From NCBI RefSeq assembly GCF_014839805.1, contig NC_051135.1, forward strand, positions 12,589,291 through 12,653,290: a DNA stretch of 64,000 nucleotides. The letters run 5' to 3'. Under the pieces are notes generated by a model, which worked only from the letters and a program-made list of their open reading frames with translations, ran no database searches and was not told the origin of the DNA. Position 1 is the stretch's first letter; each line of letters starts with the position of its first letter. Of this stretch, positions 21,989-32,317 are shown in pieces. Made by a program: the position numbers and the translations under genes. The DNA comes from Manduca sexta (Eukaryota; Arthropoda; Insecta; Lepidoptera; Sphingidae).

Positions 21989-22439
21989 TATTTTTGAGCC
22001 GAGTTTTTTTAACCCCTAAATACGAGGGGTTTTATAAGTTTAACTCTTGTATCTCTATATCTGTAATCGTAACTTCTAAACGAATGAAACAATTTTGATT
22101 TCGTTTCTTAGATGAATTGACCAAGAGTGTTCTGAGATATCTTAGAAAATATGTTCAATGTTCAGTTCTTTAAAGATCATTTTATTGGAGTTTTAATATT
22201 ATTGGTTCAGCAAAATATCTTCACTGCGAGTGCTTAGGTGTTGGTAAATTATATGAGCGTTACATATTGGATCTACCATGTCATATGGCATAACTCATCA
22301 TCATTGCAGTGAAGTTCCTACAATTGTGATTAGGATATAAAAATACACGAAAATACATGAACGCCTGCTTACAATGTTTGTTGAACTTTGCAGGTTTTCT
22401 GTATCTATGTACCCATGTATATAATAAAATCGTAAAATT

Positions 22440-22510
22440 GTTGTACCTAAATCATCATCATCATCATCCACTGCTGAACATGAGTGTCCTCCAAAGATTT
22501 CCAGATCCCT
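22440..22510 (-). repeat. RTE-like LINE 3'-tail fragment
   Basis: CATCATCATCATCATCCACTGCTGAACATG and TCCAAAGATTTCCAGA in pieces is the antisense of a LINE end whose frame reads WK-SLEDT-VQQW-like residues before a GATGATG tail. Confidence 0.65.
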
Positions 22511-22906
22511 TGTACCTAAAAAAAACCTTTTTTTAAAATTTGCTAGAAGACGCGACGAATATAATATAATAGATCGCAAAAATTCTATTTTTGAATTCAT
22601 TGGTGTAATTTAAAACTACTAGATTAAGAATTTAATAACTGAAAAATATAAAGCTTTATTTTGTATAATATGCAGGGTAAATAGGGGAATACAGACACGC
22701 GGGGGAGACAGGCCACACGTGTGCTGTATTACGGGGAGGTTTATTGGAAGAGGTATAACAGAATTAATCTAAGTTAAAACAGACGAGGTACGAGGCGAGG
22801 GCAGGGCTAGTATTAAATATTTATGTTTATAACTAACTGCTATATTCAAATCCCAATCTTTGTTTGCGATTTATTTCAAAAATGGATCAATCACTTAACT
22901 GGCGGT

Positions 22907-22921
22907 AGGTCTCTCATATGT
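22907..22921. repeat. Left 15-bp target-site duplication of the nested LINE
   Basis: AGGTCTCTCATATGT, repeated exactly at 23691-23705. Confidence 0.9.
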
Positions 22922-23106
22922 TCGGAGGAGATCTCTCGTTGCCGGCCGTGGTCGCTTCCATGGTCGGCAGTCAGGAGGCCTGGCGTGCGGTGGCCCACTT
23001 CTGCGAGGTGGTCCTCTCGCAGAAGGAGAGTGCCGAGAGGGATCGAGAGAGAGAGGATCCCTCCCGCCGTCAGAGGAGACGAAGGAGGCGCCGGGTAGAC
23101 GACTGA
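22922..23106 (+). pseudogene. C-terminal end of a LINE ORF2 polyprotein
   Basis: About 61 codons remain. LPAVVASMVGSQEAWRAVAH, then FCEVVLSQKESAERDRE and an Arg-rich tail before TGA at 23104-23106. This helix-rich, basic end is typical of R1-clade ORF2 proteins. All catalytic domains are missing. Antisense frames over 22895-23595 are shadows of this GC-rich element. Confidence 0.7.
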
Positions 23107-23690
23107 CCGGCGTCTCCCGCCCTGTGGAATGGGGGCGTTTGAAGAATTCCACCACGGTTTCCCCTGCCTGTCGTAAGAGGCGACTAATAGGGGCCACGAA
23201 GGGAGTCGTCGGCGGGCAGCAGGGGGCTGTCCGCCCTACTGCATTTTTGTGCATCCTTGCACATTTTTCGGTTGACCCCGGGATGGACGGCAGTGTGTAG
23301 TTGGCCTCATGCTGCCGTAGACGCCGAGGGCGTCCTTCGGTACGTGGGGGCTTCTGAGCCCCCATAGGAGACGGGCCGCAAGGCGGCACCGCGCAGGGGC
23401 GGCTGCGGACGAATACTTAGACACTTCCGTCAGAGGAAGCCCGCAGTCGCCCCTAATGCGTCGAAGAGGGCCACCGCGGAGTTTTAGCTGGTAGGCCGTG
23501 CATGGGTTAGTTGTACTCGGGTTAGGGACTCGGCCCGGCGGTCGCCCGAAGGTCGTCATCAAATCCGGGCGGCTCAACGCCGGGCCGTAAGGCACGGTTA
23601 CCCCAGCATAACCGCTCAGTCGTCCCCCACGAAGGCTGGGCGGTAGTAATAAGGGACTTTCTCCGCGATACCAAAAAAAAAAAAAAAGAA
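22922..23690 (+). mobile_element. R1-like non-LTR retrotransposon, 5'-truncated, with poly(A)
   Basis: A GC-rich 769-bp insert with a 15-base A run (23672-23686) at its 3' end and 15-bp target duplications on both sides, so this is target-primed insertion of a 5'-truncated LINE. The body has the 3' untranslated hallmark GAATTCCACCACGGTTTCCC, CTGCCTGTCGTAAGAGGCGA. The coding end resembles R1-clade ORF2 C-termini; the clade call is by recognition only. A second fragment is at 48275-48430. Confidence 0.85.
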
Positions 23691-23705
23691 AGGTCTCTCA
23701 TATGT
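23691..23705. repeat. Right 15-bp target-site duplication of the nested LINE
   Basis: AGGTCTCTCATATGT, matching 22907-22921. Confidence 0.9.
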
Positions 23706-23997
23706 GAGAGTCCGCCTGGGTAGGTACCACCGCAATATTTCTGGTGCCCAGCTGCAGTGTGTAGTCACTGTTGTGTTCCGGTTTGAAGGATATTGTAGCC
23801 AGTGTACCGGACATAATAAGACTTAACATCTCATGTCTCAGAATGGTGAGTGTAGTAGCATACCGAACAATACTTTGTAATTCAAGGTGTTGGATGAATA
23901 TCTACTGTTTATGGGCAGTGGTATCGCTTACCATCAGGTGAACGACAAGCTCGTCTTGTCATGTAAAGCGATAAAAAAAACCAGAACAATATATTTT

Positions 23998-24095
23998 TCC
24001 AATGAGTTATTTTGAGTGGTTTTTTTTTTTGAATCAGATTGAAGACTGAGTTTGGAATCGTTTATTGAAAACGGCTGTTGTCACGTTTTTATTGA
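23998..24095 (+). repeat. Dispersed repeat, also at 43245-43410 and 51630-51775
   Basis: Shared blocks are AATGAGTTATTTTGA (with 51.7 kb) and TTGGAATCGTTTATTGAAAA then CGRCTGTTR (with 43.4 kb). Likely remnants of one MITE or LINE family. Confidence 0.55.
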
Positions 24096-24157
24096 TTAGA
24101 AACTATTATGATTATAATAAAGTGTATTTATTGAGAATTTTAGTAATGTGGTTTCAA

Positions 24158-24169
24158 GCATCGGTGGTT
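24158..24169 (+). pseudogene. 12-nt 5' remnant of a tRNA-Gly gene
   Basis: CAAGCATCGGTGGTT matches the 3 flank bases and first 12 bases of the tRNA gene, then sequence diverges. The remnant faces copy 2 (minus strand) 46 bp away, so it probably marks a rearrangement breakpoint inside a tRNA gene. Confidence 0.6.
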
Positions 24170-24215
24170 AACCTAAAGCATTGATCTCACTTACATACCT
24201 TCTACAAAAAACTAA

Positions 24216-24286
24216 TGCATCGGCCGGGAATCGAACCCGGGCCGCCCGCGTGGCAGGCGAGCATTCTACCACTGAACCACCGATGC
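24216..24286 (-). tRNA. tRNA-Gly(GCC), copy 2
   Basis: Identical 71-nt gene on the minus strand, anticodon GCC. T6 terminator a few bases past the end (seen as AAAAAA at 24206-24211). AAGTGAA lies 53 bp upstream (24333-24339). It forms with copy 3 a tRNA-spacer-tRNA unit duplicated in inverted orientation at 33504-34126. Confidence 0.97.
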
Positions 24287-24776
24287 TTGTGAAGATGTTA
24301 CTAAATAATGCACATAAACACGTTCGGATCCATTCACTTCCATCTCGTAATGACGTTGCACAGCGCTTATCATATTGAAAGTACACTCTACATCCACGTT
24401 CTAAGCAAAAGACAGTCTTCCCCCTTTTGTAAATATTAGAGATGGCCATGACTCTGGATTTCCAGGATGCAATGCTTTCAATCAAAACAATACCCTTGAA
24501 GTGATAATAGAAGCCCATCCTTCAAATAGCAGAAGCCCAAAAGCAGATCTGCATAACAAAAACAGTTTGCATAGGCCTAAGCATTTTCAGAGTTAACAGC
24601 ACCATAAGGTATGTCCATCAGTCCCTTTTGATAAGGGTGCCAATAAGTACCTGAAAGCCATAGCATTGAAAAATGTAGAGTTTGAAAATGAACCATAGTA
24701 TACCAACCAAAGAATCATAGAATGATGCACCATAGTGCATCTCTACAAAACGATCTACCTTATACTTAAAAAAGAC
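24287..24776 (-). repeat. Spacer of duplicated tRNA unit (arm matching 33575-34055)
   Basis: Reading on the minus strand the spacer matches 33575-34055 almost throughout: TTTTTTAAGTATAAGGTAGATCG at the start, CCCTTATCAAAAGGGACTGATG in the middle and AGTGTACTTTCAATATGATAAGCGC near the end, in pieces. No gene within it. Confidence 0.9.
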
Positions 24777-24847
24777 TGCATCGGCCGGGAATCGAACCCG
24801 GGCCGCCCGCGTGGCAGGCGAGCATTCTACCACTGAACCACCGATGC
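24777..24847 (-). tRNA. tRNA-Gly(GCC), copy 3
   Basis: Identical 71-nt gene, minus strand, T6 terminator after GTC. The upstream word is AAGCGAA, one base off, 53 bp before the gene (24894-24900). Counterpart of copies 7 and 9 in the inverted duplication. Confidence 0.97.
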
Positions 24848-25851
24848 TTATGAAGATGGTACCAAATAATGCACATAAACACGTGTGGAATCATTCGCTT
24901 TCATTTCGTAATGACGTTACACAGCGCTTATCATTTTGAAAGTACACTCTACATCGACTTTCTAAGCAAAGCCGTCCTTTGCCCTTTTCTGCACATTAGA
25001 GATGGTTTCATGGCCTGGATTCCCAGGATGGTATGCTTTCCGTCAGACCAATTCCTCTTAAATAATTAGCAGCCCATTTTTCAAATGGCAGAAACTCAAA
25101 CTCAACGCAACAAAAAATATATTTGTAGAGTTCTGAGAGGCTTCAGAGTAACAGCTGAGATAATTGTATGTGTAGTCAACCACAAAAGTAGCTCAATAAA
25201 TTCAGATTATCAAATAGTTTATATACGTTAAGTTAAATGGAAATCCTTTTTCTTTGTGTAAAATGAAGTATGACCCTATATTTTACTTTTGTAGATATTT
25301 TTTTTAAATATACTGTATAGGCGATTTGAAGGTTGATTTTATTTAACTAAATATGTGAGTAACTGTACATTAGTTCTTTTTGGCTTTGGGACCAACGAAT
25401 ACCATATTTGCTGAAAGCCATACTATTAAAAAAATATCGTCAGTAATTATCTATGTAGAGTTAGATCAGAAGCGGTAGAGACGCACCATAGATACATAAC
25501 TACCTTATTTCTCCCCAACACAATATTTGTGCGCTCCGTCTTCATACCGAATGCAAGCTCAAGGAAGGGAGAACTATAGTCGCAGGTCGAGGCACACAGA
25601 GCAGTGCGCATAACTCACAGTTGTATAACATATTGAGGCCTAAAAGCGTCCATGAACATTTCCCCTCGGTCCATTTTAAGAAGTTCCCATCCTTCCCCTT
25701 CTCCACATTCCCTTAATCTTCTTTCCCTCATTTCCTTCTTCATCCTCATCAGGGCCGCTGCGGAAGCTTAGCTGGGGGATCGCCTCTAAGAGACCCCCGA
25801 TGATACAGCAGCAGTTCCTAAAAAAACTAACTTCCTTAAAACAAAAAACAT
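24848..25851 (-). repeat. Spacer between tRNA copies 3 and 4, inverted counterpart of 28727-30675
   Basis: Matches the plus-strand spacer 29490-30675 across most of its length: CAGCGGCCCTGAT, GGGGAAATGTTC, ACGCACCATAGATACATAAC, TTGGCTTTGGGACCAACGA and TTTCATGGCCTGGATTCCCAGGA pair with their complements. The counterpart has two extra insertions (28766-29450 and 30215-30470). Confidence 0.88.
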
Positions 25852-25922
25852 TGCATCGGCCGGGAATCGAACCCGGGCCGCCCGCGTGGCAGGCGAGCAT
25901 TCTACCACTGAACCACCGATGC
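25852..25922 (-). tRNA. tRNA-Gly(GCC), copy 4
   Basis: Identical gene, minus strand. T6 terminator after AATG. AAGTGAA lies 50 bp upstream (25966-25972), the shortest spacing in the set. Its inverted counterpart is copy 6. Confidence 0.97.
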
Positions 25923-25929
25923 TTGTTGT

Positions 25930-26490
25930 AATTCTACCAAAGAAGACTTCACATATTCATATCCATTCACTTTAGTATTACCAAATAAACATTACACTGA
26001 CGGTATACATCGCTAAAGCATATTCCAACATCAATTGAAAGTGGTATTCAAGATATTCTAGAAAAAGTAGTTTTAGTTCACGTTAAAGTCAATTTTCATA
26101 CTAAAAAGAGCCATAATATCCGGGAATGATTCTTTCCAAAAAAAGAATTTTCAAAGTCGGAGCAAATGTTTTACAGATCAGAGCGTTCACAGTTTCCGCA
26201 AGGCAGAGGTGGTACAGTCAGCAACAGAAGTCGTTGAACATAATTTGTTTCCAATATTTCCTAATCATTATCATTCACCATAAGTTACTGATTAATTTAA
26301 ATACAAAACAACTTGACATAATTGAACTACAAAAGTAGCTGAACGCCGTCAAAACATTCACTGCTAAACATTACTAGCAATTTTTTATGATCTGTAATAA
26401 ATACAAATGTGGCTAAAATTAGCAAATTCTTTGTTTTATATACAAGCTTTTTTTCCAACAGTCCAGAATATCAATTAAATTGTTATTTCA
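25930..26490. other. Upstream flank of tRNA copy 4, unassigned
   Basis: No gene recognised. The frame at 26126-26338 is AT-rich and unsupported. Confidence 0.4.
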
Positions 26491-26494
26491 TAAC

Positions 26495-26700
26495 ATACTG
26501 GCTCGCTACTCCGCCTGCGTAAAAATGTTTTCAAGGACTAAAGTCTTGCTTTATATTTACCCGGGATAGAAAGTATCGTATAGCGCTTAAGAGTAATGTA
26601 GCTTCCTATTAGTGAAATATTTTCAAAATCGGTTAAGCAGTTCCTGAGTTTAGCGCATTCAAACAAACAAACTCTTCAGATTTATATAATAGTATATATT
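26495..26700 (-). repeat. Dispersed Lepidoptera-type repeat ('cGGGCGAAGCcGCGgg' signature family)
   Basis: Antisense order: GGCTCGCTACTCCGCC, ACCCGGGATAGAAAGT, ATCGGTTAAGCAGTTCCTGA, then CATTCAAACAAACAAACTCT. Shares this order with 42655-42850 and 43085-43160. Possibly a non-autonomous Helitron-like or LINE-derived family; not assigned. Confidence 0.6.
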
Positions 26701-27400
26701 TTAGTTAATAACCAGAATTATACATTTTTAAGTATGGACAAAACATCATAATACTTTAGTAAGTAATATTATAACATTAATAGGAATAGGTTAGTTACAT
26801 TTTAAACATCCTATTTTATAGAGCACTGGCCGGTTTAAAGAACAAATATGTAAATTCAAAATTATTCTGGCAGGAGATTCTCTTCGAAGGATTCAACGTA
26901 AACGTCAGTTTCTTTTCAGCCAATCCTATACTTGGGTATCCATATTGAAATGATAACCTTAATCTGTACTCTTCTTTGGTAAGTGATTTATGGTCCGTTT
27001 CAATGTTCAGGTGTTTTGTAAATTAATATCTGTTCATCGACTTTTGTTGCTGATCGTACGTGATAAAATAATTCGAGCATGTCGGTAATAAAAAAAGACG
27101 CTAAAATAAGGGGTGCCTGAATACCTAGACCGGCCCTGGATGACTCATTAAAGATATTATCTTTTTTTAATAATTGATCGCTCGATAACCAATAAAGTTT
27201 TCCCATTTATGCTACAAGTGATTCCTGCAGATCTCTCGGGGAGGAGGAGAATGACAAGGGGGTGGTGGTGGTATTCTATTTTTATAATGTCTTACTTCTT
27301 CGTTTACGGACCTATTATAATAAAAAACAAAGATAGAATTTATCATCTCTGAAAGGAAGACTGGCCTTCGGAAGGGTTTTGAATGAGGTTAGAAGGTCCC
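26701..27400. other. Unassigned AT-rich sequence
   Basis: No gene recognised; a GGTGGTGGTGG run is at about 27251-27262. Confidence 0.4.
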
Positions 27401-27408
27401 ATAAAAAA

Positions 27409-27479
27409 TGCATCGGCCGGGAATCGAACCCGGGCCGCCCGCGTGGCAGGCGAGCATTCTACCACTGAACCACCGATGC
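27409..27479 (-). tRNA. tRNA-Gly(GCC), copy 5
   Basis: Identical gene, minus strand, with T6 terminator directly after the end. AAGTGAA lies 54 bp upstream (27527-27533). Outside this word its flanks share little with the other copies, so the word is not just part of a recent duplication here. Confidence 0.97.
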
Positions 27480-28650
27480 TTATTTGCAACTGTCTAAAGA
27501 AGATATTAATTTACAACACAAATACATTCACTTGCCGTCGTTTCGCAAGAAACGTGACTTTACCTTCTCTAGAGAAACATACGGATGCATTTTACGTCAT
27601 GAACTGCTGATTCCAATTGTAAATAATATAAATTCTTCAAGAACACATATTTCTTATTTACCTAGAGTGTATGAGTTGGTATTTTTTTCAATAATGATAT
27701 ATTAACAATTTAGACCATAGAAACAAACAGGTACATAACCATTTTGGAAAGAGTTTTAGTAAAGCAACCTCTCCGATTGAACGAGGAAAATGTTTGCCGC
27801 GAACTGACACCATTTAAACTCTTAAGGCCTATATTTTGTTTGACTGGGAGGATAGATAAGCGAAAACCATTTTAAATAAAACCTTTTTTAAATAACGGAG
27901 ACAAACTTCACTTTTATTTATTTACATAAATGTTTCTTTTTGTTCGCGGATGTGCTTGCATAAAAGTTGGTAGTCGGGATAAAACGTAAGCAATTAGGGC
28001 TAATTAAGTTTTCTATTAGTTAAGAATTTCCCGTGTGTAATAGTATCCACAGAAGATGAATTAGCTAGTTGATACAAAAATAAAACAAAAGAAAACTACC
28101 GTTGAATAATTATAAAATACATTTAATTCACTACGCAAGCCATCTCTACAATTGATATTTGTTACAAATTAAGCTGATTAACAACAAACAGATATCATAC
28201 CTGTTTGTTAATTAAGAGCGAGATGGATTTCATTAATAAAGAGCTGTTCGTTAGCCCGACGACATCGGCTCGTCGCAAATCAAATAGCAAACAACGCGCA
28301 GGCGCGGTACATGGTATTGTATGTTTACTTAAGTTCAAATTAAGAATATTTTTAACACTGCAGGAAGGGTAGAGAATTTATTGGGTATAATACTGGATAA
28401 CTACGATTTATAGTAAATAACCTGTCATAATAGGTGGTTTGAGTAGAGTTCAGGGTTTAGTCAGTAAGGCATCGCGCCGACACTATCATCTGTGCAGTGC
28501 CTAAGTGCAGAAACATTACAATTACTATTCGATTACAAAAATTACAAAACGTATAAGTTTTTATTACCTGCTTACTATCACGTTTGTTGAGTAATCATAA
28601 AGTGAAGAAGTGCATACAGATCTATGCTGTGCGTAGTTTCGCTCACAAAA
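27480..28650. other. Spacer between divergent tRNA copies 5 and 6
   Basis: No gene recognised. It separates minus-strand copy 5 from plus-strand copy 6 and lies near the centre of the inverted duplication. Confidence 0.45.
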
Positions 28651-28655
28651 TACAC

Positions 28656-28726
28656 GCATCGGTGGTTCAGTGGTAGAATGCTCGCCTGCCACGCGGGCGG
28701 CCCGGGTTCGATTCCCGGCCGATGCA
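28656..28726 (+). tRNA. tRNA-Gly(GCC), copy 6
   Basis: Identical gene, plus strand, T6 terminator after ATG. AAGTGAA lies 56 bp upstream (28600-28606). Its 3' flank (AATGTTTTTTATTTTCAGGA) matches that of copy 4, then is broken by an insertion at about 28766. Confidence 0.97.
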
Positions 28727-28765
28727 ATGTTTTTTATTTTCAGGATGAGATAGTCTTTTTGGAAA

Positions 28766-29450
28766 CCGTTAAAAATAAAAAAAAAAAAAAAAATACTTTA
28801 TTTATCACGTAGGCGAACAAAGTTGCACTTATGATACGTCAAAACAAAGAATAAGAATAATTATTATTTCTAAACAACTATTAAAATCACTTATATAACT
28901 ATGGAGATTTTAAATTAGGGATAAAGTTTATACAAAAGACTAGGTACAAAAGTACGAAGTAACCAGCTCGGGCTGGCAAGTAGTGGGAAATAGAAGGGTA
29001 ACGCGTCGCGATCCTCACCGGTGAGGACATGAGCCCTAGCCTAGCTAACCTACCAGCCTATCACTATCTACCTAAGTGATGACTACCCGAAGAAGAAAGG
29101 CAGAAAGAAACTCCGGGCTTTCTTTTTGTCATCAAGTGTTCAGTACTTCTTTTGTATTTTTTCCAAGTCTTTCTTGTACATAGTCACAATAGTTATATAA
29201 GCTAATGCACGCACATCACCGTTAACATGGGATAAGATGAAATCCAATCGACTAAACCTGGAGCGGCATAAAATAAAATTAGCGATAGCAAATAAAAGAG
29301 AACATAGATTCATACTTAAATAACGGCGTACAGCGTGCATTCGCCTACATTTACAATCATAGTTTTCAATCATGAGAAAAGAAAAAAAAATAGTGATATT
29401 GAACAGGCAAACACAACATGATCGGGTGGTCGTCTTTCAAAAATTACATT
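28766..29450 (-). mobile_element. Insertion in the copy 6 spacer: LINE-like repeat with T-rich tail
   Basis: Relative to the inverted counterpart 25851-25800 this block is extra. It contains TTTATTTATCACGTAGGCGA, GTTGCACTTATGATACGTC and CCAGCTCGGGCTGGCA, shared with 57845-58150 and 60765-60860. The short frames in it are unsupported. Exact ends are uncertain by tens of bases. Confidence 0.65.
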
Positions 29451-30675
29451 TCATTAAGATATGATATCATATATCGTTGTGGTATCATCGGGGGTATCCT
29501 GCGAACGGTACACAGGTGATCCCCAGCTTAGTAACGGCAGCGGCCCTGATAAGAATAGAGTAGGAAATGAGGGAAGGAAGAGTAAGAGAACGAAGAAGGG
29601 GAAGGATAGGAACTTTTTAAAATGGGCCGAGGGGAAATGTTCGCGGATGCTTTTAGGTCTCAATGTATTATACAACGATGAGGTATGCGCACTGCTCTGT
29701 GTGCCTCGACCCGCGACTAAAGACCTCCCTTCCTTGAGCTTGCATTCGGTATGAAGACCGAGCGCACAAATATTGTGTTGGGGGGGAATAAGGTAGTTAT
29801 GTATCTATGGTGCGTCTCTACCGCTTGTAATCTAACTCTACATAGATAATTACTGACGATATTTTTTAATAGTATGGCTTTCAACATATATGGTACTCGT
29901 TGGTCCCAAAGCCAAAAAGAACTGATGTACAGTCAATCACATATGTAGCTAAATAAATTCAAACCTTCAAATCGCTTATACTCTTTACTTTTTTTAGAAA
30001 GAAAAAAATCATAAAATATAAAAATTTAGGGTCTTGCTTTATAGACGATTTAAAGTTTTGAATTTGTTGAGCTACTTTTGTGGTTGACTATACATACAAT
30101 TATCTTAGCTGTTAGGTCTGAAGCCTGTTAGAACTCTAGAAATATATTTTTTGTTGCGCCGAGTTTGAGTCCTGCCATTTGAGAAATGGGCTGCTAATCT
30201 GTCCAAGGATTAGCAAGCTAAAGTGACAGTGGGCAGGGCACATAGCTCGCAGAACTGATGGCTGATGGGGTAAGAAGGTTCTGGAGTGGAGGCCACGAAT
30301 TGGAAAGCGCAGCGTTGAACGTCCACTCACGAAGTGGACAGAATATGATCTTATAAAAATCGCAAGAGATCGCTGCATGCGGGCCGGGTCCAATAGGTCG
30401 ATCTGAAAATCTTTGGGGGAGGTCCATGTTCAGCAGTGGATATCTTGCGGCTGATGGTGATGAGTCCCTGGACCAATATTGTTCCGACAGAAACCTCCTG
30501 GGAATCCAGGCCATGAAACCATCTCTAATGTGCAGAAAAGGGCAAAGACCGGCTTTGTTTGGAATGTCGATGTAGAGTGTACTTTCAACATGATAAGCGC
30601 TGTGTAACGTCATTACGAAATGGAAGTGAAAGGATCCGAACGTGCTATGTGCATTATTTAGTGTCGTCTTCACAA
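29451..30675 (+). repeat. Plus-strand arm of inverted duplication (matches 24848-25800)
   Basis: Carries the complements of the minus-arm blocks in order up to tRNA copy 7. Divergence is moderate, so the duplication is not recent. Frames at 29454-29754 are unsupported. Confidence 0.85.
30215..30470 (+). mobile_element. RTE-like LINE 3' end, inserted in the spacer
   Basis: Broken frame reads GHIAR, EWRPRIGKRSVGRPLTRWTD, then a WMR motif and SLGEVHVQQW before GGTGATGA. This is the C-terminus of RTE-type LINE polyproteins. It is absent from the inverted counterpart, so it arrived after the duplication. Confidence 0.75.
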
Positions 30676-30746
30676 GCATCGGTGGTTCAGTGGTAGAATG
30701 CTCGCCTGCCACGCGGGCGGCCCGGGTTCGATTCCCGGCCGATGCA
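30676..30746 (+). tRNA. tRNA-Gly(GCC), copy 7
   Basis: Identical gene, plus strand, with T5 terminator after ATGTA. AAGTGAA at 30624-30630, 52 bp upstream. Upstream flank matches copy 3, but the downstream flank does not: homology between the arms breaks at this tRNA and resumes at copy 9. Confidence 0.97.
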
Positions 30747-30865
30747 ATGTATTTTTATGCTATTACGCCAGAAAGGCTTAGCGACCCGCTGCAGAGTTGC
30801 TTGACTATCAGCCCCTGAAATTTGAGCATTTATGTCCGCACTGTTTTTGAAGATAAAAATACAAT

Positions 30866-31745
30866 ATGATTTCTTATGTTTACACGAATGATAGACATTA
30901 AAATAAAACTATTTTACGGATTTTATCTTGTATAAACCAAACATAAATGAATATAGGGATTTGCGTTAAAGAACATATAGCGGACGTGAAATATTGACGC
31001 TCTACAAAGTCTGTAGTTGCTGAACACTCTGAAGAAGGCTCCAATCATCATCTACGACTAGACAAGCCGCAAATCCTTCCCAAAGAATATCGATTCCTAC
31101 CTAGGATGATTCGCGAGGCTCTTGAAATGAAAAAAACATCCGAATTTTGGATAGAGAAGTGGGAGAAGCTTACACAAGCCTGGGATGCTGTCCTACATTT
31201 AATTAAATCGGGACCCAAAAGACCGGCTGCCAGACTTCAAGACACTGTGAGCTCATTCTGCAATCTGCATAGGTCGTACCACCAACAACAAAAAAAAATA
31301 AAAAGTTGTATAATTGTAAAATGTAGATAGATATTGTAACTTTGACTTTTCGGATGACCAACACGTCAGTCCCCTCCGTGATCCTGAAGGCTGCGAAGTC
31401 TTCGAAACTTTTAGCTATTGATGATCCGATCTACGCAGAATGAGCTCACAGTATCTTGATGTCTTGCAGTTAGTCTTTTGGGTTCCGATTTAATTAAATA
31501 TAGGACAGGATCCCAGGCTTGTTTAAGCTTCTAACCATCTTATCTATTCGAAATTCAGATATTTTTTAATTTCAATAGCGTCGCGAATCATCGCAGGCAG
31601 GAATAGATGTTCTTTGGCAAGGATTTTTGGATTGTCTAGTCGTAGATAATAATTGGCACCTTATTCAGTGTTCAGCAATTGCAGATTTTGTAGAGCGTCA
31701 ATATTTTACGTCAACTATTTGTTCTTTTACGCGAGTCCCTAGAGA
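30866..31745. mobile_element. Second Penelope-like element, rearranged
   Basis: Starts with ATGATTTCTTATGTTTACAC as at 20294, then a sense block (30952-31410) and an antisense block (31411-31742) of the GIY-YIG end, joined tail to tail. Older and more diverged than the first element, with stop codons in the coding part. Confidence 0.75.
31106..31330 (+). pseudogene. Penelope-like polyprotein C-terminal fragment
   Basis: Frame reads MIREALEMKK, WDAVLHLIKSGPKRPAARLQ, DTVSSFC, matching the C-terminus of the 20866-21711 frame. The GIY-YIG core upstream is out of frame or interrupted (a stop in place of the HRR region). Non-functional. Confidence 0.75.
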
Positions 31746-31910
31746 AGAAGTCCCAAGAAAATTGCTTAAAATAACATTAATAAACAAAGTAAGAGTCATG
31801 CAATAAATAACAGTATAAATCATTTACGTAATCACGTTTTGTTTTTAAAGACGACTGAAATGAAAGGAATGTAAATTATAGTAATGCATCTTTGGTACTG
31901 GCATTAACAA

Positions 31911-31981
31911 GCATCGGTGGTTCAGTGGTAGAATGCTCGCCTGCCACGCGGGCGGCCCGGGTTCGATTCCCGGCCGATGCA
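31911..31981 (+). tRNA. tRNA-Gly(GCC), copy 8
   Basis: Identical gene, plus strand, with T6 terminator 2 bases on. Upstream word is AAATGAA (31858-31864), one base off, 53 bp before the gene. Downstream about 200 bp nearly identical to that of copy 11, while upstream flanks differ, so homology begins at the tRNA itself. Confidence 0.97.
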
Positions 31982-32187
31982 TATTTTTTGTTGAGTTTAT
32001 ACAGGCAGATAGAGTGCTTGTAGAAAACATTTTGGTACTAATCTGTTCAATGTCATATCCGCACTATGGATATTGGCATAATTATTTATTTATGGTGATC
32101 CTCATCCTGATGGAATTAGGTATAAGCTATCAAGAATATCCCTTATTTATGTTAAGAGATTTTTTTACGTACACAAGATATTTATAG
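31982..32187 (+). repeat. Direct repeat of 34652-34853, 3' flank of tRNA copies 8 and 11
   Basis: The two 3' flanks differ by only a base or two over about 200 bp (for example ATAAGC versus ACAAGC), then diverge after CACAAGATATTT. The open frame that spans tRNA and flank in both is an accident of this repeat. Confidence 0.92.
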
Positions 32188-32317
32188 GAAATTTCCATAG
32201 ACTAATTTAAATATTAGACACAGTTATGATTTAAAAGAGATTTTTTTAAACCAAGCTCTGTCCTACGTACGTCACAATTTACATCAAGCCATTACTTCAC
32301 AACTTAACCATGTTAAA

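Larger units (their letters stand above)
22885..23975 (+). repeat. Interspersed repeat family Z, split by a nested LINE
   Basis: Left piece 22885-22921 and right piece 23706-23975 join to match the copy at 52978-53278: GGTAGGTCTCTCATATGTGA, GTTGTGTTCCGGTTTGAAGG, GACATAATAAGACTTAACA, ACCATCAGGTGAACGACAAG and an A-rich end. The LINE at 22922-23690 interrupts it. Confidence 0.8.

Noticed and set aside
22895..23595. Minus-strand frames of 119 and 164 residues
   Set aside because: Shadow frames on the GC-rich R1-like LINE; the poly(A) tail and the recognisable ORF2 end show the element is on the plus strand.
24181..24378. Frames containing NRTRAARVAGEHSTTEPPML
   Set aside because: Antisense or other-frame translation of the same tRNA-Gly gene.
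31933..32187. Open frames of 60-84 residues beginning MLACHAGGPGSIPGRC, seen many times in the tRNA cluster
   Set aside because: They are translations of the tRNA-Gly gene and its flank. The repeated peptide reflects the tRNA, not a protein family.
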